Assembly: GCA_965204775.1 (NCBI GenBank)
Contig: CBDBFH010000023.1
Span: 1-64,000 of the forward strand
Source of the DNA: CBDBFH01 sp965204775
Lineage (GTDB): Bacteria > Pseudomonadota > Alphaproteobacteria > JAPOUT01 > G958296285
Reading direction: 5' to 3'
Length of the DNA stretch: 64,000 nucleotides
Shown: in pieces, positions 7,226 through 15,430 of the stretch
How the letters are laid out: every line of letters begins with the position of its first letter
How positions within the stretch are numbered: the first letter of the stretch is position 1
Made by a program: the position numbers and the translations under genes
The notes under the pieces: model-generated
What the model saw: only the letters and a program-made list of their open reading frames with translations
What the model was told of the DNA's origin: nothing
The model's database searches: none

Positions 7226-8670
7226 GCTTCGGGGGTGCGGATGACCATCATCCGGATTTCGGTCATATCGTCGATGGCGAAGCGCACGCCCTCGCGGCCC
7301 AGCCCGGACTCCTTGACGCCGCCATAGGGCATATTGTCGACCCGGAAGGAGGGGACGTCGCCGATCACCACCCCGCCGACTTCGAGTTGATCCCAGGCGC
7401 GATAGGCTTTGTAAATGTCGCGGGTGAAGAGTCCGGCCTGGAGGCCGAAATCGCTATCGTTGATCTGGGCCAGCGCCTGATCGAAATCAGAGAAGCGCGA
7501 GAGGATGGCGAGCGGGCCGAAGGCTTCCTTGCGCACAGCGCTGCAATCGGGGGGGGCGTTTTCGATCACCGCCGGCGCCAGCATGGCGCCCTGGCGCGCG
7601 CCGCCGCACAGAAGTTTTGCGCCGCCGGCGCGGGCCTCTTCGATCCATCGCTCCAGCCTTTCCGCCTCGGCCTCGGAGATCATCGGCCCGATAAAGGTCT
7701 CTTCGTCTTTGGGGTCGCCCGCCTTGAGGGCGGCGGCGGCTTTGACGAAGCGTTTGCGGAATTCCTCATAGAGGCTCTCATGGACGAGAATGCGCTGGAC
7801 GCCGATGCAGCTTTGCCCCGACTGATAGAACGCGCCGAAGATGATTCGCTGAACGGCGTCGTTGAGATCGGCATCCGCGTCGACGAGGCAGGCGGCGTTG
7901 CCGCCCAGTTCCAGGACGACTTTTTTGCGGCCTGCGCGCGCCTTCAGCTGCCAGCCGACCGCGGGCGAGCCGGTGAAACTGAGCAGTTTGAGGCGGTCGT
8001 CCTCGGTAAACAGGCGCGCGCCCTGGCGGGTGCAGGGCAGGATGGAAAAGGCCCCTTCCGGCAGATCGGTTTCGGCGAGGATTTCGCCGATGATCAGCGC
8101 GCCCAGCGGGGTGAGGCTGGCGGGCTTGAGGACGAAGGGGCAGCCGCAGGCGATGGCCGGGGCGACCTTGTGGGCGGTCAGATTGAGGGGGAAGTTGAAG
8201 GGCGAGATGAAGGAGCAGGGTCCGATGGGGACGCGCTTCCATTGACCGCGCCGTCCGCGGGCGCGGGGCGAGATTTCGAGCGGCATGACTTCGCCATAGA
8301 TTCGCTCGGCCTCGGCGGCGGCGGTGCGGAAGGTGTCGATCAGGCGCTCGACCTCGCCGCGGGCGTCGCGGATCGGCTTTCCGGCTTCGATGCACAGGGC
8401 CAGGGCGAGTTCGTCGAAGCGCGCCTCGAAGCGGCGCACGCAGTGTTCGAGAGCTTCGCGGCGCTCGAAGGCGGCGAGTTCGGCCATGGGGCGGGCGGCG
8501 GCGGCGGCGGCGGCGATGGCGCGGTCGATGGCCGCCTCATCGGCCAGCGCAACGCGGGCGGCTTCCTTGCCGGAATATTTGTCGCGCACGACGAGATCGC
8601 GGTTCGGGCTTTCCGGCCGGTTGGCGAGGTAATAGGGATAGACGGATTTGAGTCCGGCGGCGGCGGTCAT
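7222..8670 (-). CDS. NAD(P)-dependent aldehyde dehydrogenase
   Basis: 482 aa, standard length. The Rossmann domain has SFISPFNFPLNL and the cofactor loop FTGSPAVGW. The general base is Glu254 (LELGGN) and the nucleophile Cys288 (GQSCIG). The C-terminal PYGGVKESGLGREG motif is intact. It oxidises an aldehyde to an acid; the substrate cannot be read from sequence. The SerCys rather than the common GlnXCys-Thr setting resembles lactaldehyde/glyceraldehyde-3-phosphate-type members. It follows the ThDP enzyme by 19 bp and has an AGGGGGA ribosome site. The pair probably handles one pathway: decarboxylation or ligation of 2-oxo acids, then aldehyde oxidation. Confidence 0.88.
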   Translation of the reverse strand: MTAAAGLKSVYPYYLANRPESPNRDLVVRDKYSGKEAARVALADEAAIDRAIAAAAAAARPMAELAAFERREALEHCVRRFEARFDELALALCIEAGKPIRDARGEVERLIDTFRTAAAEAERIYGEVMPLEISPRARGRRGQWKRVPIGPCSFISPFNFPLNLTAHKVAPAIACGCPFVLKPASLTPLGALIIGEILAETDLPEGAFSILPCTRQGARLFTEDDRLKLLSFTGSPAVGWQLKARAGRKKVVLELGGNAACLVDADADLNDAVQRIIFGAFYQSGQSCIGVQRILVHESLYEEFRKRFVKAAAALKAGDPKDEETFIGPMISEAEAERLERWIEEARAGGAKLLCGGARQGAMLAPAVIENAPPDCSAVRKEAFGPLAILSRFSDFDQALAQINDSDFGLQAGLFTRDIYKAYRAWDQLEVGGVVIGDVPSFRVDNMPYGGVKESGLGREGVRFAIDDMTEIRMMVIRTPEA

Positions 8671-8689
8671 AAGGTCCCCCTGGCATCGC

Positions 8690-10342
8690 CTAGATTTGCA
8701 TGTTGATTTCGCCCAGCCGCCGGGTGAGCCGCATATTCTCGCGGTAATCGACCGGGACGACGATCAGGGACGGGCCTTTGTGGGCGAGCGCCTTTTTGAG
8801 CGCGGGGGCCAGATCGCGCGCGCGGGTGACGCGCCGGCCCTGCCAGCCGAAGGCTTTGGCCAGCTGGAGCCAGTCGGGATTGGAGAAGGCGAGATCGGTG
8901 TGGCGTCCGAACTGGTTTTGCTGCTTCCAGGCGATCAGGCCGTATCCGCCGTCCTCCCAGACCATCAAGTTTATGTTGGCGTTGAGGCGGCGGGCGGTTT
9001 CCATTTCCTGGACGTTCATGAGGAAGTCGCCGTCGCCGGCGATTCCAAGAATCTTGCGGTCGGGGAAGACCATATGGGCGGCGATTGCGCCGGGCAGGGG
9101 CAGGCCCATCGAGCAAAAGCCGTTGGGGATCAGGCAGGTATTGGGTTCATGGCAGTGATAGTAGCGGGCGATCCACATTTTATGCGCCCCGACGCCGGAC
9201 AGGAGAATATCGTCCGGCCCCAGCGCCCGGCGCACGTCCCAGAGGATTTTCTGTGGCCGAATCGTGCCGTCGGTGTCGTCGTCCTTGTGGGCTTCGAAAT
9301 CCTTGATCATGTCGCCGCGCAGGCGGGCCTGCAGATCGAGGTCATAATCGGGTGCGCCGTCGGCCTCGAGGCGCTCGTTGAGCATCCACAGGGCGTGGGC
9401 GATGTCGCCGACCACCTCGACCGCCGGATGGTAGCAGGCGTCGATTTCGGCGGGCAGGAAGTCGATATGGATGGTGGGCTTGTCGGCGCCGGGGTTCCAT
9501 AATTTGGGGTGATATTCGACGAGGTCATAGCCCAGGGTGATGACGAGGTCGGCGTCGTCGATGGCGCGCGCGACGATGTCTTTTTGTCCGAGGCCGATGG
9601 TGAAGAGGCTGTAGGGGGCGTCCTTGTCGACCGCGCCCTTGCCCATGAAGGTGGACATGACGCCGATTCCGGTTTTTTCGCACAGGATGCGCAGCTGCTT
9701 GCTGGCGCGCTTGCGGATGGTTCCGTTGCCGGCGATGATCACGGGCTTTTTGGCGCTGCGGAGTTTGTCATAGGCGCGGTTGAGAATTTTTTCATCGGGG
9801 ACGGGGCGGCGGAAGCGGCGGACGGGGATGGGGGCGGTGGCGGCGTCGGCCTTGGCGATGTCTTCGGGCAATTCGATCAGGGCGGCGCCGGGTTTTTCGA
9901 CGCGGGCCAGGCGCACCGCCTTGCGGGTGATTTCGGGGATGGTGTCGGGGTTGATGACGGTGGTCGCCCATTTGGTGACCGGCTCGAACATGTCGACCAC
10001 GTCCATGATCTGGTGGCTTTCCTTGTGCTGGCGCGAGGTTGCGCCCTGTCCGGTGAGGACGAGGATGGGGGCGCGGTCCATATTGGCGTTGGCGACGCCG
10101 GTGATCAGATTGGCGGCGCCGGGGCCCAGGGTACCCAGGCAGGCGGCGGGGGTTCCGGTGAGGCGGCCATAGACTTCGGCCATGAAGGCGGCGCCCTGTT
10201 CGTGGCGGGTGAGGATGAAGCGGATGGTTTTGGATTTTTCCAGCGACATCATGAAGTCGGCGTTTTCCTCTCCGGGGACGCCGAAGACGAGCGTGACGCC
10301 CTCTTCTTCGAGGCAGCGGACAAACAGGTCGGAGGCTTTCAT
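8690..10342 (-). CDS. acetolactate-synthase-like ThDP-dependent enzyme, large subunit
   Basis: 550 aa from the ATG at 10342, chosen because MKASDLFVRCLEEEGV is the family start; 13 codons further upstream lack homology. The N-terminal pyrimidine domain has the catalytic Glu in RHEQGAAFMAE; the C-terminal PP domain has the ThDP/Mg motif GDGDFLMNVQEMETARRLN. No regulatory small subunit is nearby, which argues for a catabolic or side-pathway enzyme rather than IlvBN. Partner genes are the aldehyde dehydrogenase and DUF427 downstream. Exact reaction unknown. Confidence 0.85.
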   Translation of the reverse strand: MKASDLFVRCLEEEGVTLVFGVPGEENADFMMSLEKSKTIRFILTRHEQGAAFMAEVYGRLTGTPAACLGTLGPGAANLITGVANANMDRAPILVLTGQGATSRQHKESHQIMDVVDMFEPVTKWATTVINPDTIPEITRKAVRLARVEKPGAALIELPEDIAKADAATAPIPVRRFRRPVPDEKILNRAYDKLRSAKKPVIIAGNGTIRKRASKQLRILCEKTGIGVMSTFMGKGAVDKDAPYSLFTIGLGQKDIVARAIDDADLVITLGYDLVEYHPKLWNPGADKPTIHIDFLPAEIDACYHPAVEVVGDIAHALWMLNERLEADGAPDYDLDLQARLRGDMIKDFEAHKDDDTDGTIRPQKILWDVRRALGPDDILLSGVGAHKMWIARYYHCHEPNTCLIPNGFCSMGLPLPGAIAAHMVFPDRKILGIAGDGDFLMNVQEMETARRLNANINLMVWEDGGYGLIAWKQQNQFGRHTDLAFSNPDWLQLAKAFGWQGRRVTRARDLAPALKKALAHKGPSLIVVPVDYRENMRLTRRLGEINMQI

Positions 10343-10423
10343 GGCGCGGGTTCCTTTGCGGGCGCAGAGCGGGGCGATCATACATGACGGGCGGGGGGGC
10401 GCAAAGGCCCTGCCCGGCGGGCT

Positions 10424-11995
10424 TCACGCAGCGTTGTCCGGCTGTGAGAGTCCGTGAGGGGTTTTGTCCCAGTGATGGGGGCGGCGGCACAGCTGCCAGA
10501 GGGCGCGCAGGGCGGCGGCCCCCATCAGCAACCAGAAGAGGGGGATGAAAACGGCATGGGGGGCCAGGTCTCTTTTGCCGGCTTGGCTTATGTGGCAGGC
10601 GAGGAAGCTGAAGAAGATGGCGGCGGCGTATCCGATGCCGCCCAGGGCGAGGGCGGCGGGCTTCCAGGAGATGACTCCGGCGAGAGACAGGACGATGATT
10701 GCGGGCCAGAGGGTGCAATGGGCGAGGAGGGAGATGATATAGGCGGGGATCATGCAGTGGAGCCAGAGGACGCCGCGCAGTCCGATGGCCTGGCGCAGGC
10801 GGCGGGGGCGGCGCATGGCGGCGAGCCAGGTCTGGAGCCATCCCTTGATCCAGCGCGAGCGCTGGCGCAGCCAGTTTTGGAGATGTCCGTTGGGCTCTTC
10901 GAGGGTGAGGGAATCGAGCATGGCGCAGCGCAGTCCGGCGCGGGCGATTCGCAGGCCGAGTTCGGCGTCTTCGGTCAGGTTGTATGCGTCCCAGCCGCCA
11001 AGTCTGATGAGCGCGTCGGTGCGGAAATGGTTGGAGGTTCCGCCGAGCAGGACGGGAACGCCCAGGAGAACGCAAAGCGGCAGGAAGAGGGAGAAGTGGG
11101 TTGTGTATTCGATGGCGAATTGCCTGGCGAGCCAGTTGTCGCTTTTGGAGCGGAAGAAGTTGAGGGGGGCCTGGAGGCAGACGAGTTCTTCGGGGGCCTG
11201 GCTGAAGGCATTGGCGGCGCGGCGCAATTGTTGGGGGTGGGGCTGGTCTTCGGCGTCATAGATGGTCAGGAGTTCGCCGCGCACGAAGAAGAGGGCGTAG
11301 TTGCACGCCTTGGCCTTGGTCAGGGGAGGCCGGGAGGGGGTGATGACAACCTCGAAATGCGGCTCAAGCGGGAGTTTTTCGACATGGGCGATCAGCCCGG
11401 CGTCGTGGGCTTCGAGGACGAGTTTGATGTCGAGTTTGTCGGCGGGGTAATCGAGGGCGCGCAGATTGTCGATCAGTTTGTCGACGACGGCGGTTTCGCC
11501 GAGGAGGGGGGCGAGAATGGTGTAGACGGGGAGGTTATGGGTTTCGAGGGGTGTCTGGGGGAGAGGGGCGCAGGCGGCGGCGGGCGAGGTGAAGAGAAAG
11601 CGGGAGAGCATTCCATAGCGCAGGGCGACGGAGGCAAGGCACAGGAAGCCGAGGAAACTTCCGGAGTATGTGACAAAGGCATGAGGAGCGGGGACGGCGC
11701 ACAAGATCAGGCCGAGGCCGGCGGCGAGCAGGACGCAGAGCTGGCCGGGGGTGAAGAGGCGTTGCGCCGAGTCGGCGGGATCCAGTCCGGGGCGGCCATT
11801 GGCGGCCAGTTCGGCGAGCAGCGCATCATCGCCGCGCCGCGTGATTCGAGGCGGGCGCGGCGCGGGACTCCGGGCGGCGGGAGGAGCGGGAAAACTGATT
11901 CGCTTGGGGGCGAGGCCGGTCCGGCTTTGCGAAGCCTGCTGTTCCGGTGCAATGGGGCTTGCCTCGGACAAGCGCAGCGTGCCCCCCTTGGTCAC
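10424..11995 (-). CDS. family 2 glycosyltransferase, cellulose-synthase-like membrane protein
   Basis: 523 aa. Two N-terminal membrane helices (about 85-130), a GT-A catalytic domain, and about four C-terminal helices (about 405-500). Catalytic residues are complete: DAED (247-250), TED (340-342) and the processive-type QRSRW (377-381). It would polymerise a beta-linked polysaccharide at the inner membrane, from an unknown sugar nucleotide. No c-di-GMP PilZ domain is present. The first 75 residues are low-complexity and cytoplasmic. It stands 81 bp ahead of the acetolactate-synthase-like gene on the same strand and diverges from the epoxide hydrolase. Confidence 0.85.
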   Translation of the reverse strand: MTKGGTLRLSEASPIAPEQQASQSRTGLAPKRISFPAPPAARSPAPRPPRITRRGDDALLAELAANGRPGLDPADSAQRLFTPGQLCVLLAAGLGLILCAVPAPHAFVTYSGSFLGFLCLASVALRYGMLSRFLFTSPAAACAPLPQTPLETHNLPVYTILAPLLGETAVVDKLIDNLRALDYPADKLDIKLVLEAHDAGLIAHVEKLPLEPHFEVVITPSRPPLTKAKACNYALFFVRGELLTIYDAEDQPHPQQLRRAANAFSQAPEELVCLQAPLNFFRSKSDNWLARQFAIEYTTHFSLFLPLCVLLGVPVLLGGTSNHFRTDALIRLGGWDAYNLTEDAELGLRIARAGLRCAMLDSLTLEEPNGHLQNWLRQRSRWIKGWLQTWLAAMRRPRRLRQAIGLRGVLWLHCMIPAYIISLLAHCTLWPAIIVLSLAGVISWKPAALALGGIGYAAAIFFSFLACHISQAGKRDLAPHAVFIPLFWLLMGAAALRALWQLCRRPHHWDKTPHGLSQPDNAA

Positions 11996-12151
11996 TCCCG
12001 CGAGAATGATTCGCGTGAGAGTCTACACGTTTTCGGTGTGGGCGGCGCGGGCGGCGGGTTGTAGGGGAAGGCGAGCGGGGAATTATTTGGCCTGCCCGGG
12101 AGCCCTGCTGTAGCATGAGGGGAGGCAGCGGGAAGGCCGGGGAGGAGACAG

Positions 12152-13342
12152 ATGAGCAAGCCGAAAGCTTTCAAAATCCAGATGGCGCAGGCGGATATCG
12201 AGGCGATTCTGGAAAGGGTCCGGGCCTATCGCTGGCACGAGATGCCGCAGATTGCACCGGACGGGGACCGCTGGGCCTATGGGACGGACATGGCCTATAT
12301 GCAGGAGTTATGCGCCTACTGGGTTCAGGACTATGACTGGCGCGCACATGAGGCGCAGTTGAACCGCTTTTCGCATTTCCGGTGTGACGTGGACGGGCGG
12401 GGGGTTCATTTTATTCAGGCGAAATCTTCGAATCCGAACGCGCCGGCCCTGCTTTTGACTCATGGCTGGCCGGGCTCGGTCTATGAGTTCATGGAGGTGA
12501 TCGGCCCGCTGGCGCGCCCGGAAGCCTTTGGGGGCCGGGCGCAAGACGGGATGGATGTGATTGCGCCCTCGCTGCCCGGCTATGCCTTTTCGGACAAGCC
12601 GGACAGGCCGCTGGGGCCCAAGAGCACCGCCGCTTTGTGGGACCGGCTGATGCGCGAGCAGCTGAACTATGACTCGTATATTGCCCAGGGCGGCGACTGG
12701 GGTGCGGTGGTTTCGAGTTTTCTGGGCTTGAATCATGCGCGGGGGGCGGGGGGCGGCTGCCGGGCGGTTCATTTGAATATGTACGCCCTGCGCTCTGCCG
12801 GGGCGCAGGCGCAGACGGCGGAGGAGAAACGGTGGCAGGAGTCGGCGCGCGCGGTGTTTGAATGGGAGAGCGCCTATCTGCGCCTTCAGATGACCAAACC
12901 GCAAACCCTCTCCTATGCGATGATGGACAGTCCGGTCGGGGTGTGCGCGTGGATTGTGGAGAAGTTTCACCGCTGGTCGGACCGGCGCGGGGCGAAGCCG
13001 GGCGAGCATATCGAGAACGCTTTCAGCAAGGATCAGTTGCTGACCAATGTGATGATCTATCTTCTGACGCGCAGTTTTAACACGGCGGCGTGGTTTTACC
13101 GGGGGATGGCGGAGGAAGGGGGCGTGGATCTGGCGGAAGGGGAGCGGATTGAGGTTCCGGTGGGTGCGGCGCTGTTTCCGCGCGAGTTCATCCCTTTTCC
13201 GCCGCGCCGGATGGTGGAGGCCGGATACAATATTCAGCGCTGGAGCGAGATGGCGCGCGGCGGCCATTTTGCGGCGATGGAGGAGCCAGGGCTGTTTGTC
13301 GAGGATGTGCGCGCCTTTGTGCGCAGTCTTGCGCCGTCTTGA
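12152..13342 (+). CDS. epoxide hydrolase (EHN-type alpha/beta hydrolase)
   Basis: 396 aa. The N-terminal EHN region (about 5-115) is followed by an alpha/beta-hydrolase fold: oxyanion motif HGWPGSVYEF (104-113), nucleophile Asp182 in GGDWGA, and catalytic His near 372 in GGHFAAMEEP. A lid region with WESAYLRLQMTKPQTLSYAM lies between. It opens epoxides to diols through an ester intermediate. The family resembles microsomal/juvenile-hormone epoxide hydrolases; the physiological substrate is unknown. It stands alone, convergent with accA. Confidence 0.88.
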   Translation: MSKPKAFKIQMAQADIEAILERVRAYRWHEMPQIAPDGDRWAYGTDMAYMQELCAYWVQDYDWRAHEAQLNRFSHFRCDVDGRGVHFIQAKSSNPNAPALLLTHGWPGSVYEFMEVIGPLARPEAFGGRAQDGMDVIAPSLPGYAFSDKPDRPLGPKSTAALWDRLMREQLNYDSYIAQGGDWGAVVSSFLGLNHARGAGGGCRAVHLNMYALRSAGAQAQTAEEKRWQESARAVFEWESAYLRLQMTKPQTLSYAMMDSPVGVCAWIVEKFHRWSDRRGAKPGEHIENAFSKDQLLTNVMIYLLTRSFNTAAWFYRGMAEEGGVDLAEGERIEVPVGAALFPREFIPFPPRRMVEAGYNIQRWSEMARGGHFAAMEEPGLFVEDVRAFVRSLAPS

Positions 13343-13354
13343 GGGGCGCGAGGT

Positions 13355-14377
13355 TCAGGACCGGCGGCGGGGTTTGGCGCGGGAAGATGTGCGCCGCCGG
13401 GCGTGGATGGCGGCAGGGGCGGCGGCGGGGGCGCGGCCCATGGCGAGGAATTTCTCGGATCGGGCGGTTTGGAGCTGTTCGGGGGTTTCGTCCTGCAATT
13501 CACGCAGATGGCGGGCGAGGGCCTGTCCGGCGGCGGCGATGGCCTCAGCGGGATTGCGGTGCGCGCCTCCCAGCGGCTCGGAGATGATCTCGTCGATCAC
13601 GCCGAGGCGGATCAGGGACTGGGCGGTGATCCGCATGGCCCCGGCGGCGTCGCGGGCGCGGGCGGCGTCGCGCCAGAGGATCGAGGCGGAGGCCTCCGGC
13701 GAGGCGACGGTGTAAATCGCATGTTCCAGCATCAAGACGCGGTTGGCAGTGGCCAGCGCGACCGCGCCGCCTGACCCGCCTTCGCCGATCACCAGCGCGA
13801 GATTGGGAACCTTGAGCGACAGGCAGCGGTCGGTGGAGCGGGCGATGGCCTCGGACTGGCCGCGCTGTTCGGCGCCGATTCCGGGATAGGCCCCGGCGGT
13901 GTCGATCAGGCTGATCACCGGCAGGCGAAAGCGGTCGGCCAGCGTCATCAGCCGGACCGCCTTGCGATAGCCTTCGGGCCGGGCCATGCCGAAATTATGC
14001 TTGACCCGCGACTGGGTGTCGGCGCCCTTTTCATGGCCGATGACCATCACCGGCGCGCCGCGGAAGCGGGCGAGGCCGCCGAGGATCGCCTGATCGTCGG
14101 CATAGGCGCGATCTCCGGCGAGGGGGGAGAATTCGTCGAACAGGCTTTCGACATAATCCAGCATATGGGGCCGTTCGGGATGGCGGGCGACCTGACATTT
14201 CTGCCACGGGTCGAGTTCTTTATAGAGTTTGCGCAAGAGGGCGGCGGCGCGCGTTTCGAGGCGGCGCGCCTCGCCCTTGATTTTGACCGAAGCGTCGCCT
14301 TCGGCGAGGGCGCGCAGTTCCTGGATCTTGCCCTCGAGTTCGGCCAGGGGTTTTTCGAAATCCAGATAGGCCGGCAT
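13355..14377 (-). CDS. accA: acetyl-CoA carboxylase carboxyltransferase subunit alpha
   Basis: 340 aa. Forms the carboxyltransferase with AccD and transfers CO2 from carboxybiotin to acetyl-CoA, the first step of fatty acid synthesis. Hallmarks are MVIGHEKGADTQSRVKHNFG, DTAGAYPGIGAEQRGQSEAI, IGEGGSGGAVAL and ASPEASASILWRDA. The C-terminus carries an Arg-rich tail (HARRRTSSRAKPRRRS) longer than usual. It lies 96 bp downstream of xerD, a common alphaproteobacterial arrangement. Confidence 0.95.
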   Translation of the reverse strand: MPAYLDFEKPLAELEGKIQELRALAEGDASVKIKGEARRLETRAAALLRKLYKELDPWQKCQVARHPERPHMLDYVESLFDEFSPLAGDRAYADDQAILGGLARFRGAPVMVIGHEKGADTQSRVKHNFGMARPEGYRKAVRLMTLADRFRLPVISLIDTAGAYPGIGAEQRGQSEAIARSTDRCLSLKVPNLALVIGEGGSGGAVALATANRVLMLEHAIYTVASPEASASILWRDAARARDAAGAMRITAQSLIRLGVIDEIISEPLGGAHRNPAEAIAAAGQALARHLRELQDETPEQLQTARSEKFLAMGRAPAAAPAAIHARRRTSSRAKPRRRS

Positions 14378-14473
14378 GTAAAGACCGCCTCCGCTTCCCC
14401 GTTGCGGGTGTGCCTCCTTCCTCCTCCGCCTTTGTTAAGATTCCCTTGAGCGCGGCGGATTGAGACGGGGAGT

Positions 14474-15430
14474 CTAGCCGTTTTTGGCGGGCAGGGCCAG
14501 AGGGTGGCGGGTGTTGACGATTTGGGCGAGGCGCTCTTCGAGGACGTGGGTATAGATCTGGGTGGTTGAAATATCGGCGTGACCGAGCATTTTCTGGACG
14601 ACGCGCAGATTTGCGCCGCGGGCGAGGAGGTGGCTGGCGAAGGCGTGGCGCAGGACATGGGGGCTGACGGCTTTTGGATCGAGTCCGGCCTGTGAGGCTG
14701 CGTTTTTGAGGATTTGGGCGAAGCGGTGGCGGGTGAGATGGCCTTTGGCGGCGGCGGCGGAGGGGAAGACATAGGACGAGGCGGCGGCGCGCGTGGGGGC
14801 GGGGCGGGCCAGCCAGTCGTCGAGGGCGGCGCGGGCGGGGGGGCTGAGGGGGACGATGCGTTCGCGGTCGCCTTTGCCGCGAATGAGCAGGAAGCGGGGG
14901 TCATGGGCGGCGGCTTCGCGGCGCAGGCCGACCAGTTCCGAGACGCGCAATCCGGTGGCATAGAGGAGTTCCAGGAGGCAGACGAGGCGGGCGCGGGCGT
15001 GGGCCTGCGCCGGGGTCTGGCCGGGGTGCGGGCGCCGCGCGGCGGCGAGCAGGGCTTCGACTTGAGACACGCTGAGGATTTTGGGCAGGCTTTTGGCGGC
15101 GCGGGGGGCTTGCAAATCGCGGGCGGGGTTGTCGGGGCGGCGCTTTTCGAGGAGGAGGAATTTGAAGAATTGCCGCAGCGCCGAAATCTGGCGGGACTGG
15201 GTTGCGCGGGCGCGGTTTTCTTTGGCGGCGGCGGCGAGAAAGGCGCGCAGATCGGAGGCTTCGGCGCGCAGCGGGCTGCGGTCGCGGCGGCGCAGAAACC
15301 GGCAGAGTTTGTCCAGATCGCGCCGATAGGCCTGCAGGGTGTTGGCGGCGGCGGCGCGCTCGACGCTCATCATTTCGAGAAACGTCTCGATGGCGCGGGC
15401 GTCTTCCGGTTTGAGCGATTCAGCGCGCAT
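14474..15430 (-). CDS. xerD: tyrosine recombinase XerD
   Basis: 318 aa. SAM-like N-terminal domain (about 10-100) and catalytic domain with the full set Arg162, Lys186, His258, Arg261, His284 and Tyr293 (ATGLRVSEL, GKGDRERIVPL, HVLRHAFASHLL, LGHADISTTQIYTHV). With XerC it resolves chromosome dimers at dif. Sequence and place next to accA and aroK mark it as the housekeeping recombinase, not a phage integrase. Its ATG overlaps the stop of the upstream exported protein by 11 bp. Confidence 0.93.
   Translation of the reverse strand: MRAESLKPEDARAIETFLEMMSVERAAAANTLQAYRRDLDKLCRFLRRRDRSPLRAEASDLRAFLAAAAKENRARATQSRQISALRQFFKFLLLEKRRPDNPARDLQAPRAAKSLPKILSVSQVEALLAAARRPHPGQTPAQAHARARLVCLLELLYATGLRVSELVGLRREAAAHDPRFLLIRGKGDRERIVPLSPPARAALDDWLARPAPTRAAASSYVFPSAAAAKGHLTRHRFAQILKNAASQAGLDPKAVSPHVLRHAFASHLLARGANLRVVQKMLGHADISTTQIYTHVLEERLAQIVNTRHPLALPAKNG

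Noticed and set aside
10454..12064. 536-codon plus-strand frame
   Set aside because: Mirror of the glycosyltransferase gene, which has complete catalytic motifs; the plus-strand product is low-complexity Gly/Glu-rich.
14474..15430. XerD as integrase of a mobile element
   Set aside because: Sequence, neighbours (accA, aroK) and overlaps show the chromosomal dimer-resolution enzyme; no att sites or cargo lie nearby.
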